Shown here in pieces: positions 1-9,940 of a DNA stretch of 64,000 nt (position 1 is the stretch's first letter; the number at the start of each line of letters is the position of its first letter). The position numbers and the translations under genes were made by a program. The notes below the pieces were generated by a model. The model ran no database searches, was not told the DNA's origin, and saw nothing but the letters and a program-made list of their open reading frames with translations. Source of the stretch: Prorocentrum cordatum (lineage: Eukaryota; Sar; Dinophyceae; Prorocentrales; Prorocentraceae); the NCBI GenBank assembly GCA_963575745.1, contig CAUYUJ010019592.1, forward strand, positions 112,059 to 176,058, given 5' to 3'.

Positions 1-1361
1 TGCGCGGAAAGGGAGCCTGACTGGCGGGGATGGACGTCGCCAGCGCGGCCGGACTAGGCACCAGGGGGCGACAGCGCCAGAAGGCGATCACCCACATTGC
101 GATGCAGGGTCACGGGGATCTGACAGGCCACCCTGCCCGCGTGGGACCCTCCTGCGGCGGGGGCGGCGGGGGCAGACATCACCAGCCGGCCACATGGAGG
201 GGCCCGCCAGGGACACCCGGCGCCAGGCAGGGGAAAGGGAGAGGGGCCGGAGCCAGGGCCCGTGTTCCAGGGTTGCAGCTAACGGCTGCTCAGAGTTTAG
301 TATAGGGAGAGGGCGGGAGCCCGGGCCCATAATCCAGGGACGCAGCTAACGGCTGCTCAGAGTTCGGCAAATGTCTTGGAACGCTCACTCAGCAAGGGCG
401 AGGTGTGGGCAGAGCTTTCCCCAGGGAAGCGCTGCCTACTCTCGACCTGATGGCCCCGGTGTCGGCGGCCCGCCTGCACTACTCGCATCGCTGCACCTGC
501 AAGCGCGCCGCTCCCACAGGGGACCACCGAGGGGGCGCCCGGCGAGGGAAGCGCAAGGGAGCGAGCCCCGAGGGCCAAGGGCGGGGGACACCCGCCCGGC
601 CCGAGAGGGGCCCGGCGAGGAGGACGCACCTCAACGCCCTTCGAACGGGCCCCAGGTCTGCCTGTCAAGGGACACGGCCGCCATTCTCGAGAGTCATCCA
701 GGGTCGCAGCTAACCGCCGAAAGTAACGAATGATAGGTCCTTCGCCCAGTGTTGGTGCGGTTCGATGGTGTGGTCCAGAGTGGACATCCTGACACGCTGA
801 ATGCTGGTCTGCCAACGCAGAGACTGGAACCTCTGTGGGGACGGTGCGCGTTGGTTCCTCCAGGGTCGCAGCTAACCGCCGCTGATGTTCGGGCGCCTGC
901 GGTGTGACAAAACTGTGACCTAGTTAGGTCGAGCTCGCCGCCAGGCAGGCGGGGGGGGATGCTGGGGCCCACCCCCTGCCCAGGGCCCGCGAGCCGGCTG
1001 TCGTCATCGGACAGCAAAGTCTGGGAGCCAAGGGGGCCTGCTTTCGCGAGCCAGGCGGGCCCCGCCGCGCCAGTGAAAGTGAGATGTCGGGTGCAAGTGG
1101 GAGGTCCCCCGGGGGCGGGCCCGAAAAGGTGGATGGTGGTCCACTTATCCAGCGTGGGCTGTCTAGCTAAGCTGCGCCGTGGGTGAGATGCGGGGGCGAG
1201 ACTTCGCCCCAGCGGAGGGTGGCCCCGGGCATTACGGCCTGAGCCGGGCGCAGCAGGGTGAAACAAGCCCCTTCGGGGCAACGGGTGGCTGGAGGTGGGG
1301 GGACCAGGTGCCCATGGGCAGGTCCCTGCTATGGACGCTGAGGTAGGCCGTCGGGAGCACG
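1..1361 (-). other. 3' noncoding tail of retroelement copy 1
   Basis: No convincing protein is encoded here. The short frames on both strands are GC-rich shadows. The stretch holds four copies of a 15-nt hairpin repeat and a block at about 1135-1260 that aligns with 42790-42910 of copy 2; the shared core reads CAGCGTGGGCTGTCTAG. That conservation between diverged copies suggests a functional 3' untranslated region, as expected for a LINE whose RT recognises its RNA 3' end. Confidence 0.5.
275..882 (-). repeat. Four hairpin repeats, GGTTA/CGTTA-loop type
   Basis: Hairpins lie at 275-289, 342-356, 706-720 and 868-882. On the minus (sense) strand each reads GC(A/G)GC, a 5-nt loop ending GTTA, then GCTGC, forming a 5-bp stem. 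The third stem base alternates A:U and G:U, so pairing is kept. The copy at 706-720 has one degenerate stem base. The context CCAGGG follows the hairpin when read on the plus strand. Confidence 0.6.
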
Positions 1362-2498
1362 TCAGCCTTGGGTGTCGGAGTCACTCTTAGCCCACCAGCG
1401 GGCCCGCTTGTCCGAGTCGCGGTCGTCCCCTCGTGGGGAGTATCGTCTGCCCCTGCCTTTCCAGTCGGAGTCCGTCCATGGGGTATCTCGCCGCTCCCAC
1501 GAGGTCCACTCTTGCCAGCCCCGCCACTGGCTCGGGGTGGCAGTTCCAATGGCTCCAGCCCAGGGGTCCTGTGCAGCTGCATGCGCGACTGCTCGGCTCT
1601 CGGCAGTCCAGGGAGCTGGCTTGTCGCGGCCGCCGTACTCGCGTGGGGCGTGTGCGCGAGCGTCGCGCCGCACGGAGTTCATGTGCTTGCCCCGAACTGC
1701 GACCCAGTCTACGCCGAGCCTGAGTTCTCGATCCATCCGATATGCGTCGTAGCCGGCGTTGGTCCATGCTTCCAGGAAGTCCGAGCAAGTCTTGGGTGTG
1801 TTGAGTTTGGGATTGCTCTTGTGGCCTCCCTTGGGGTCCTGACTCAGGGCAGCCCGCTTAACCCACGCATGCCAGATGCCGTTGAAGGAGCATCCCAGAG
1901 TCTTTTGCAGGCGTGTAATATTGTCCTGGATGGGTTCGTCCCTTTCCACGTCTGCGGCTGCAATAATGCATCTGTACATGGGGCCGCCACCCATGGGGTC
2001 GTTGAGATTCTCGTAGTATGGCTGGGCACCCCTGCTGTCCTTCCCGGGTGCCCAGCGGGCCTCTGTGTGCATGGGATTACCCCTTGGTGACGTGGCGGCG
2101 CGCCCTCCCCCGTCATCAATATCTTCCGAGGCGGGACGGTCGCGTCCTCGGCCCCATGAAAAGCGGCTGGGCGCGCGGTCGATCATGGCTCCCGCGCGAT
2201 CCCACGATGACGCGCTTCCCCTTCCGGAGCTGTCTTTGGCCCTCCGGAGTTCCAGGGCAGCAACTTGGTCAACGCTCTGCGAATAGTGGGTCCAGGCCTT
2301 GCCGCTTGGGGGCGCTTCCGTGAATGCGCCTAGGGGGTCGAAGAGGTCTGCTCCTTCGTCCTCGTCGGCGGTCGGTTCTGGGCTCGCGATCGGGCTCGTT
2401 TCCTTGGCTGTGGCTAGTGCGGTTCCTGGGTCGCCCCCCCAGTCGGGCGCATCGTGCTCGCCCTCGGTTTTGCATGCCTGCTCGCACCAGCCCTGCAC
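1362..2498 (-). CDS. Retroelement polyprotein, C-terminal tail segment (unassigned)
   Basis: An open frame of 378 codons. I do not recognise a known domain. It is a real module because copy 2 (43157-44853) shows matching blocks: DPMGGGPMY versus DPMGGLPMY, AWVKRAALSQ versus AWVRKAAFSQ, and MDRELRLGVDW versus MDREYQLHVDW. The upstream half is acidic and Pro/Ser-rich and likely disordered. The downstream half is Trp- and Arg-rich, which would fit nucleic-acid binding, but that is inference. It is the most 3' coding segment of the element and lies downstream of the helicase. Confidence 0.45.
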   Translation of the reverse strand: MQGWCEQACKTEGEHDAPDWGGDPGTALATAKETSPIASPEPTADEDEGADLFDPLGAFTEAPPSGKAWTHYSQSVDQVAALELRRAKDSSGRGSASSWDRAGAMIDRAPSRFSWGRGRDRPASEDIDDGGGRAATSPRGNPMHTEARWAPGKDSRGAQPYYENLNDPMGGGPMYRCIIAAADVERDEPIQDNITRLQKTLGCSFNGIWHAWVKRAALSQDPKGGHKSNPKLNTPKTCSDFLEAWTNAGYDAYRMDRELRLGVDWVAVRGKHMNSVRRDARAHAPREYGGRDKPAPWTAESRAVAHAAAQDPWAGAIGTATPSQWRGWQEWTSWERRDTPWTDSDWKGRGRRYSPRGDDRDSDKRARWWAKSDSDTQG

Positions 2499-2628
2499 GT
2501 CCGCGGGTCCTTGGCCCCTTCGTCGCCGGGAGCCTCATCCTCCGCCCTGGGGGAGTGACCTGGAGGTGCCTCCTACTCCCGAACCTGGCTGTCTGATTGG
2601 GGAGCGTTTGCTGCATCGCCGGGTCTGT

Positions 2629-3546
2629 TCAGCCAGTATGCCGCTGGGGATTTGCCGCGGTTGCGGTCTCCATGGCGGTCTGAACTGGGCCCAGCTGCGC
2701 CAGTGAGTTGATGGTGCCGTCGGCGAGGGTCGCGGGGTCCATGTCCACGAGGTACTGCAGTAGGGTGCTGAGCCTGCGTCGGAAAGGGCAGTCGCCTCGC
2801 TGCTCATCCAGGTTGGCCGCGCATGCCTGCCATTTGCTCGCATGCATCACGTTGGCCCGGGCCAGGTGGGACACCACCCGTGCCGCTGCCGCTCGATGGC
2901 TGTCCCATGGGATACCTGGGGGATGGCAATTGTCTGGGATCGTCTCTCCGTACATGTTGACCTGGAAATGGCGTAGACATTGGGGGGGCCAAGACTCCTC
3001 GTTGGTCTTCACGCCCGTGATCCCGACGACGTATTCCGCCACGTAGTCCACCCACTTCTCGTAAATAGTGGGGTCCCACTCCAGCAGAACCTTGACCAAT
3101 GAGCGCAGGGCGCTATGAGACTCCCGTCCTGCGAGCCCGGAGGTGGAGTGGGCAGGTAGGGCGGGCCCCGTGGGCGGGGGAATGTAGGGGAACAGGGGCT
3201 TGATTTCCCGAGCGTCGGCACCTTGACCGATCCCCTCACCGTCGGGGTTGGGCTGGCCGGTGCTGGTGGGGAGGGGCAACCCTTCGGCTGGGGTAGCTGG
3301 TTTTGCGTAGGCGTCTGGAGCTGTGGCGTTGGCGCAGTCTGGGGCGAGGTAGACGGCGATGTCGTGACGCTCGACTACCACCTCCGTCGTCGCCTCCCGC
3401 TTGGCTGGTGCCGTGGGGTAGATGTGCGAGGACTGCTGGTCGAGGATGTAGTCGAGCGAACCTGGGGCCACGTTCCAGATGTGCGCGAGGCACCGCCCAC
3501 AGGCCCAGCCGGCGTCCCACCTCCGTTGGATCCAGAGAGCGGGCAT
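2629..3546 (-). CDS. Retroelement polyprotein, CxxC-containing segment
   Basis: A 305-codon frame. Near its start it carries WACGRCLAHIWNVAPG, matched in copy 2 by WACRRCLVHIWNVAPG, so a conserved CxxC pair precedes an aromatic block. The middle is Pro/Ala-rich. A second conserved block reads IPWDSHRAAAARVVSHLA, against IPWDGQRASAARVVSHLV in copy 2. It likely continues the Cys-rich segment upstream (3674-4612) after a frame change. Function unknown; a structural zinc-binding role is inferred from paired cysteines. Confidence 0.45.
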   Translation of the reverse strand: MPALWIQRRWDAGWACGRCLAHIWNVAPGSLDYILDQQSSHIYPTAPAKREATTEVVVERHDIAVYLAPDCANATAPDAYAKPATPAEGLPLPTSTGQPNPDGEGIGQGADAREIKPLFPYIPPPTGPALPAHSTSGLAGRESHSALRSLVKVLLEWDPTIYEKWVDYVAEYVVGITGVKTNEESWPPQCLRHFQVNMYGETIPDNCHPPGIPWDSHRAAAARVVSHLARANVMHASKWQACAANLDEQRGDCPFRRRLSTLLQYLVDMDPATLADGTINSLAQLGPVQTAMETATAANPQRHTG

Positions 3547-3673
3547 GCGATCCCATGGCGGTAGACCAGTACTGTTGTGGACGGGTGCTTCGGGCTCTGG
3601 GTTTCACAGGAAGCAGCCTAGCGCTGGGCGGGTCGTTGCCCACTCCAGCACAGGTGACCCCGCTGCGCAGGTG

Positions 3674-4612
3674 TCACACCGGGCGAAGTAGGTGCCGGTG
3701 GAGTGTGACTCGAGGCCGAACCTCCCGTCTGTCAGTTTGTGAGCAGGGAGGGCGGTGCCTGCGGCGCGGGGGCTGTAGGCAGGAGGGGCTTTCATAACGA
3801 GGTCGCGCAAGGTCGCATGGGGTTGGGGCCATAATTGGTCGCCCACATCCGATCGGGAGCCGAGCCAGGGAAGGGAGTGCACTGGACTTCCTGTCGGGAC
3901 GGGACTCTTCCAGGGTGCCCCTGTAGTACTGCAGTCGCATAGCTAGGGACCTCTTGTGGCCGCAGTCGCACGAAGCGAGAGGTGTCTCGATGCCCCTCCC
4001 TCCCACGGAGGTGATCCAGCATCGCTCGCAGAGCCACTTACAGTTCTTGCCCCGTAGGTACGCCTGGGAGCGGCTCTGTGCTAGAAGGTCCCTTGTGTCG
4101 TCGTCTTCCCAGGTGCCGGCCGTGGCCTTGAGTCCTCTTCCGTGGCAGCCGGCCCCGTCACAGTCGAAGCGGTCGTTTTCGAGGTCACAGCCGAATCTGT
4201 CGTCGGTCACCCATGGTGGGATCAGCAGTGTTCCGGGAGCCGGGGAGGCTGGGGAGTCTTCGTCGAGCCGCCTGTCGGACATGGCGATGCCTCCTCCGAT
4301 GTATTCCAGGGCTGTCATGGTGTCTGGGCGTCCGAGTCCTTCCTCTGGCCCGCTGAGCTCTTTGTGGAGGGTGCAGATGGAGCACTTGCTCGTGCCCAGG
4401 GAACTGATCACGGCCGGTTGGACGAGCGCCTCCAGAACCCACGGGGGCTTCCAGGGGGAACTTGCTGTTCTGCATGCCGGCCCAGGTCCGTGAGCAACCG
4501 CGGTCGACGGCGACCTCGTGGTGGTGGGTACGTGGCGAGCATGCTGATGTGCTTGATGGCGTCCTCGAATTTCCCATGGAGAGTGGTCAAAGCACTCCGG
4601 GGGAAGCCCCAT
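3674..4612 (-). CDS. Retroelement polyprotein, Cys-rich zinc-finger-like segment
   Basis: A 312-codon frame following the helicase. It contains KWLCERC and CDCGHKR, and copy 2 has RWLCELC at the matching place (within 45442-46260). Other shared blocks are GTWEDDDTR followed by LLAQ, and GGGIAMSDRRLDEDSPASPAPGT against GGGVAMSNRRLDEDLPASPAPGT (first 20 residues only compared closely). The cysteine pairs suggest one or more zinc-binding folds, perhaps for RNA or DNA contact. No named family is recognised. It overlaps the helicase frame by 26 nt, in a different frame. Confidence 0.45.
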   Translation of the reverse strand: MGLPPECFDHSPWEIRGRHQAHQHARHVPTTTRSPSTAVAHGPGPACRTASSPWKPPWVLEALVQPAVISSLGTSKCSICTLHKELSGPEEGLGRPDTMTALEYIGGGIAMSDRRLDEDSPASPAPGTLLIPPWVTDDRFGCDLENDRFDCDGAGCHGRGLKATAGTWEDDDTRDLLAQSRSQAYLRGKNCKWLCERCWITSVGGRGIETPLASCDCGHKRSLAMRLQYYRGTLEESRPDRKSSALPSLARLPIGCGRPIMAPTPCDLARPRYESPSCLQPPRRRHRPPCSQTDRREVRPRVTLHRHLLRPV

Positions 4613-7225
4613 GCGTTTGCGACGGCGGATCTGTTTTCGAGGTGAGGTTCTGCCAGGGAAAGCAGATGCCCATAGCTGCCTCTATGATGTCCCCTGTGGC
4701 CTCCGGATGTGGGAACGACCAGAGTGTTGCACGAGGCTCGCGCAGCTGGATCATCATGACGACCCTGAGAGCTCTGACCGAGGGGGCGTCCAGGGGGCTA
4801 CCATCGCTGCTGAGGAGGGAGCGTCTTAGCACCGAGTTGGCTCGGCCTGCTTGGAGAAGGACCTTTGGATGCTGCGTTCCTGGGTGGGCGCGGCGCCTCT
4901 TACATCTCCCCGCGTCGGCGCTCCATGCCCCGGGGAACTGGTGCGAGATCTCGGGCGGGGCGCACCGGTTGGCACCCTTCGGGCGGAGGCTGACGCCCCT
5001 CACTTTGGGCAGGGGCGGGAGCGATTCGGCGGGGACGGCTAAGCTCGTGTTGTTCCAGGGGGCGCCCAGCCCGAGGGACCACACCAGGGCTGCCCACGTC
5101 AAGTTGTAGACTAGGTTGCTGGCGTCTATGCCCAGTTCTACGTCGTAGCAGAACCCTAAGTGACTCCACGCCTTCCGGTCAAAGAGGCCTGGCTGTCTTG
5201 GTGTGTCGACCATGGAGAACTGGTGGGGGGGCAGGCCGGAGACTGTGTACATGACCACCCCCATGGCGGGGTCCTCGACCAGCTTCTGCAAAATGTTGCG
5301 AATGGCAACGCCAAGGCAGCCCCATGAAAATTCTGGGCCCAGCGGAGCTGCGATCTTGTCGGCGAAGTTTTTCTCCATTGAGGCCCGGGCTTTCACTATC
5401 GCGTGGTCAAGCCCCTCGATGACGTCGTCGCCTGCGTGCGAGGGGGATTCTGGGATCCAGGAAGTGAGGTCTTTGATGAGGTCGAACTCCTCGTCGACGG
5501 TGAGGGCCCACCGCCTGCCATTCTGCTCCGGGTTTTGGAAGCGTACCCATAGCTTGGCGAAGCGACCGTACTCGGAGAGCTCACGAAGGCGGGATCCTGT
5601 GGCCGTGGCAAACATCCTTCCGTCGCCGACGATGACAACGTTGCGCGTCGCTCTGGTGATGGCGACGTTCACCCCGTTGGCGTTGTCCATAAATCCCCAG
5701 TCGTGCCAGTTGTTGGGCCTGGTTGTCAGGAAGATGACCAGGTCCGCTTCCCCGCCTTGGCTGGAGCCAATTGTGGAGAGGGTTAGCCTGCCGTTCGCTA
5801 GGTATTCCCCCGCGACCTGTCGCACGCCTGGGAACTCCAGGGAGATCCCCGTGAGCCTTGAGTCCTCTTCGTCGAAGACGCTGGCGAAGTCGCCTGGGCG
5901 GGGGGGGCGTGGGGGGGGGGGGTGGCGGGGCCGTTGCCTTTGCCTGTCTCGTCTTTCCCCTTCCCTTTGCCTTTGGCCTTGGACTGTCTAAGTGCGCCGC
6001 TGACGCTGCGGGAGTTCTGGGGCCACCCGTTCTCGAGGATGGCACACTGCAGCTGATAGCCGATGACAACCCGCACCGTGGCTCCTCCCTTCATTGCGGG
6101 GAGAAGGGCGCGCATGATATCCACCGCCTGCGCTGCTTCCAGTAGGTTGGCGCATCCTGCGTGTAGTTTGGATGCGACTTCCAGGGAAGGGTCGTCGATC
6201 AGTAGAAGCCAGTGCCGCTCTCCAGGGGGTTGCTTGCCTGGGACCAGGTTACTCAGCATCCTGTGCATGTCGTCGCTGCTGGCGTGGGCGGCTCGCGCTA
6301 GCTCTTCGAGCCTGTCGTTGTTCCAGGGGGGTCTGAACTCCTGCCATGGTCGACCCTTGACCAGGGGCCTTTGGGTCAGGGGGTTGACCAGTCCGGTTTG
6401 CATCGTGCTGTTGTAGAAGACCCAGTTGGGCCAGGCCAGAAGCAGGGGGCCCATGCGGCAACACAAACTAAACTGCATCACGGCAGACTCGTGTTCGCTT
6501 AATGCGTGGTGGAGACGGTCAGAAATGGAGAGGCATAGCCCCTGGTCCGCGGCCTCTCTGGAGATGACAGCAGGGGGGAGCTGCTTGGGGTCGCCGACCA
6601 GCACTAGGTGCCCTCCTGAGCGGATAACGCTGTCCAAAGACATGGTCGCCATGAGCTCGTCCGCCTGTCCCGCCTCGTCGACGATGAGAAGGGCAACTGG
6701 GGCGGCCTTCTTTAGTGCTTCGGCTGACCCGCGGGCGGCGATGACGGTCTTGGCTTCTTTGAGAAGTTGGGTCCTGAAACCAGGGAAGTCCTTGGAGGGT
6801 GAGCCGCCTTCGTAGGGGAGCCTGCCGTTGGCCTTATGATAGTGCCCTCCTGGGGCGAGCCCTGCCAGCTCCTTCGCAACCATAAACTCTTTGGCTAGGC
6901 GCACGCACCTGAAGGGGAACCCTGAGTTGGAAGCCAGCTTGTTGTCTCTGTGAGCGGCGATTAATGCCAGTGCCGGTTGGTCGGCGGCTGCGTTGGATCC
7001 TGCGGCCAGGGCAACCGACAAACTGGGGTAGAGCGCATCTGCCCATGTGTCCATGGTAGCGACCGAGAAGATTGTCTTGCCTGTTCCAGGGGGGCCGTGT
7101 ACGCTCGTCACGCGGTGGCGGGTGGAGGCTTCTAGGGCCCTCGTGGCGTCGTGGTTGAGGCTGTGGCGCTTGGCGCCGTCCTCCAGGGATTTCTGCGCTG
7201 GGAGGTCGCGAGCGCGCTGAAACAC
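4587..7225 (-). CDS. SF1 helicase, UPF1/DNA2/IGHMBP2-like (two overlapping frames)
   Basis: ATP-dependent RNA or DNA unwinding. Motifs in order: Walker A HGPPGTGKT (about 7075-7105), Walker B VDEAGQA (about 6661-6690), motif III VGDPKQLPP (about 6577-6603), a YRMHP-like block read as CCRMGPLLLAWPN, motif V SSQGGEADLVI (about 5742-5775) and motif VI NVAITRATRNVVIVGD (about 5641-5670). This set and spacing are those of superfamily 1B UPF1-like helicases. The first half (5798-7225) and second half (4587-5825) are in different frames, with the break near a 12-G run at about 5920. The segment shares a frame with the upstream zinc-finger segment, separated only by TAG at 7226-7228 where copy 2 has Gln. 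Helicases of this family are not standard LINE components. Confidence 0.8.
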
Positions 7226-7546
7226 CTAACCGGTGGCCTCTTCCACCTCTGGGTCGGTGAACGGGGGGGCGGCTGGGGGCCCGGCGGGGCGAGCGGGCAG
7301 CGCCGAGACGGCACCGGGCGCAGGTAGGTCGGTGCAGGGGAGGCGGGCTTCCAGGGTGACGGCGGCGCGCGCCCTGAGAGCCTGCCCGCGCCTCGCGGTG
7401 TGAGCAGCGTCGCTGGCGATGGACTTGCCCCCTCTATCGGCAGTACGGAGGGCGAGAGGGCAGGTGATGACGTCCAGGGGGGTGCCGAAGAGATCGAGGG
7501 GGACCTGCTGCAGCTTGTATATCTCGGCGATTGCTGCCGAGACCCT

Positions 7547-8950
7547 TCAAAAATGGATCTCGGAGGGCGCCCGGTCCAACCGGTAGAATGGTTCGCCTTC
7601 GTAGGTGGGTCGGTCGATGCTGTCATCTGCGTGGGAAGCCCCGAACTTGCCGGCATTGCAAACGACGATGCACTCATTGCTGGGGTATTTGGAGCCCGGT
7701 GGGAGCCCCAGCGCCTGGCAGTCGCTGGGCGGGATTGTGCCTCCGAGGTCGGGAGGCCACTGTAGCTTGACAGCGGCGACTTGGTCCACCGCCGGGCTGG
7801 CGAGGCCGAGGAGGAAGACCTGCGCATCCTGTCCCGCGCCCTGGCCTTTGAGGGGGATCTTGAACCCTGAGCCCCATTGTAGGTGCAGTAGCTGTTCCCC
7901 TTGAAGTGGTGGCATAGCATTCCTCAGCTGGCAGTGGCCAAGAAAAGCGCAGTCTGAGTTCTGGTCGACGGGGGTGACGGATACTCCCAGGGCGCAGCTT
8001 TGCCTTCTAAGGAGGTCTGTTTTAGCCTTGACGGACCCGTCCCTGACTGTTTCAGTCGCAGCCATGCATTCGGTCCAGGCGAGCCTCTCGAGGGCACGCC
8101 CTCTCTGCCTCAACTCCCGCGGCCAATGTGGAGCGGCGTGTGGGATGTCTCCTAATGGCACGCGCAGACGGAACTGGGCGCCTCCGCAGGTGGGGGAGAC
8201 GGAGTATAGCAGCATGACGGCATCGGCCGCCGTCATCGCCGGCGATTCCAACGTTCCCTTCCGCACCCCTGGCGGGGGCGCGTCTCCGTAGCCGAGGCCT
8301 GCCCCTCCCTCTGGTGCTTCCGCACGCTGTCTATCGGCGTAGTCCTGGGACGATGCCCTACTTGAGGCGTTGGGCATGTCCTCTCCTGCGCGGTGTCTGT
8401 ACGGGGGCTGCGGGCTAGCGGCGGTGATGCGGCCAGCGGTGATGCGGCCAGAGGTGCCTCTGTCACGTGGCCCTTCTGCCGGTCTTGTGCCACTGGAACC
8501 CCCCCAGGCCCTGGCTCGCCTCGACTGTTGGGGAGGCCGTGTTTCCAAGGAATGGATGGTGCCCAGGGGGAAGAACCAGCCGGGGAGAAAGGCCAGCCCT
8601 CGCTCATTTTCCGGCTCCGTTGGCTTCCACCCGGGCCATGAGAATCTCCCGATGTCGCAGCCGTGGGTGTGGTCATAATCCCCTCCACGAGTCATGGTCC
8701 ACAGATTACCCGCGGTGGTGAATTCCTGGGGGTCGGGCCATCCGTCGGCCCACTGCCTGGTGCCTTCGCCCCAGTGCTCCCACTGAAGCAGGTGCCTCTT
8801 CCCGTCACAGTGCCTCTGGCAAAGCTCGCACCACCAGCACCATTCGCCGTTGAAATGCGCCCATCGCATCCAGGGGCACTCGCGCGCACGGAAGGGGCGG
8901 AGGCCGTCGATCACTGGGGGGCCCTCCGGGCGGCATGCATCGCAAGGCAT
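7547..8950 (-). CDS. U1/matrin-type zinc-finger segment upstream of helicase
   Basis: Starts at ATG 8950. It contains CELCQRHCDGKRHL followed by a second His, matching the C-x2-C-x8-H-x5-H spacing seen at the same place in copy 2 (CEVCQRFCEGKEHL then GGSH), a pattern typical of U1/matrin-type C2H2 fingers that bind RNA. The remainder is Trp-rich at the start and Pro/Ser-rich after. The frame ends at TGA 7547-7549, where copy 2 has Trp; the reading continues in the same frame into conserved EIYKLQQ and on to the helicase. The ATG lies 26 nt downstream of a hairpin repeat and 120 nt after the RNase H stop, so copy 1 may begin a second cistron here. Confidence 0.55.
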   Translation of the reverse strand: MPCDACRPEGPPVIDGLRPFRARECPWMRWAHFNGEWCWWCELCQRHCDGKRHLLQWEHWGEGTRQWADGWPDPQEFTTAGNLWTMTRGGDYDHTHGCDIGRFSWPGWKPTEPENERGLAFLPGWFFPLGTIHSLETRPPQQSRRARAWGGSSGTRPAEGPRDRGTSGRITAGRITAASPQPPYRHRAGEDMPNASSRASSQDYADRQRAEAPEGGAGLGYGDAPPPGVRKGTLESPAMTAADAVMLLYSVSPTCGGAQFRLRVPLGDIPHAAPHWPRELRQRGRALERLAWTECMAATETVRDGSVKAKTDLLRRQSCALGVSVTPVDQNSDCAFLGHCQLRNAMPPLQGEQLLHLQWGSGFKIPLKGQGAGQDAQVFLLGLASPAVDQVAAVKLQWPPDLGGTIPPSDCQALGLPPGSKYPSNECIVVCNAGKFGASHADDSIDRPTYEGEPFYRLDRAPSEIHF

Positions 8951-8975
8951 TTGCGTCTGCCCATCCTCCAGGGTC

Positions 8976-8990
8976 GCAGCTAACCGCCGC
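8976..8990 (-). repeat. Hairpin repeat at the RNase H / zinc-finger junction
   Basis: The sense strand reads GCGGC-GGTTA-GCTGC, identical to the 3'-tail version at 868-882. It sits in the 120-nt gap between the RNase H stop (9071) and the ATG at 8950. Copy 2 has a hairpin at the equivalent place (50994-51008) with its own loop sequence. Confidence 0.6.
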
Positions 8991-9070
8991 TGAAAGTAAG
9001 TTGATGGAACCCGGGCGCTGCGGCCCGCTGCCGGGGAGCCTCGGCGGGCGGGCGATCGATCGATCAGCTG

Positions 9071-9940
9071 CTAGGAGCGGGGGGGAGGAGGGGGAGAAGG
9101 AGGATTTTCCAAGCGAAAGGCGGCGGCGGCACAACTCGCCGGGTCGCAAAGGTCGACGTCAAGACCTTCCACGATCGGGAAGCGGGCAGGGAGGGCACTG
9201 TGGGCTCCCGCCCACTGCATGCGAGCGTGGACGGCGGGTTCGCCGTCGTTGCGTAACGCGTCCGCCCAGAACACCCCCAGGGTGGCGAGGCTGTCTGCTG
9301 CTTTATTCAGGCGGCGCCTCACAGCCTGCCAGGAAAGCACCCAGCCGACGCTCTCTGCCTGGGCGAGTGCGCTCTCCATTTGCTGGGCCAGGTGGAGCCT
9401 TCTGTACCTGGCTGCGCTGGCACCGTATCGGATGGCTGCAAGGTTGTCGCCGACAACCCTGGCGGCCCGTAGGGGCCCGTTGAGGCGGGGCAGCAGTGCG
9501 AGGCCAGCGCGACAGCCGGCAATCTCTGCCATCTGCGCACTGCGGCACACAGGGAGCGCCACACTGGCCACAGCCACTATCCTGGGGGTGCCTGTCGCTG
9601 GGTCGCGGTGCCACAAGATTGCGCCAGCGCCGGAGACCCTGGCGCGACCGTTGATCCTCCTAGCTCCGCCGTCGAAGGTGACTTCGTAGGGCCATTGGGT
9701 GCTGTCGGTATCTGGGAAGGGGGAGCTTCGGACGGTGACTTCGTCTCCAGGGGCGAGGTCGGTGTTCGCCATTAGTGTTGTGCTGTGCGCGCGGCACTCC
9801 CGGCAGCATGCTGAGGTCCAGTTGGCCGTGGGATTGTTGTCAGTCCTGTGGCAGGCCCCGCGCGCATCTGGCTGGTCTGAATTACTGCGAGCTTGTCTCC
9901 TGTCCGGCAGTGGCAGGTGACGATTAGGTTGACGCAGCAT
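9071..9940 (-). CDS. RNase H domain of retroelement copy 1
   Basis: Degrades the RNA strand of RNA-DNA hybrids during reverse transcription. All four acidic positions of the RNase HI fold are visible: Asp in TFDGGAR (about 9660-9685), Glu in QMAEIAGCRAGL (about 9519-9542), Asp in VVGDNLAAI (about 9436-9460) and Asp in NKAADSLATLG (about 9284-9311). The domain is in one frame and looks catalytically complete. It follows the reverse transcriptase, as in I- and Tad-like LINEs. It ends in a Pro/Ser run and a stop, with the second coding block downstream. Confidence 0.8.
   Translation of the reverse strand: MLRQPNRHLPLPDRRQARSNSDQPDARGACHRTDNNPTANWTSACCRECRAHSTTLMANTDLAPGDEVTVRSSPFPDTDSTQWPYEVTFDGGARRINGRARVSGAGAILWHRDPATGTPRIVAVASVALPVCRSAQMAEIAGCRAGLALLPRLNGPLRAARVVGDNLAAIRYGASAARYRRLHLAQQMESALAQAESVGWVLSWQAVRRRLNKAADSLATLGVFWADALRNDGEPAVHARMQWAGAHSALPARFPIVEGLDVDLCDPASCAAAAFRLENPPSPPPPPRS

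Noticed and set aside
5203-5991. Plus-strand 262-codon frame opposite the helicase
   Set aside because: Lies antisense to conserved helicase motifs and has no counterpart logic of its own; typical GC-rich shadow.
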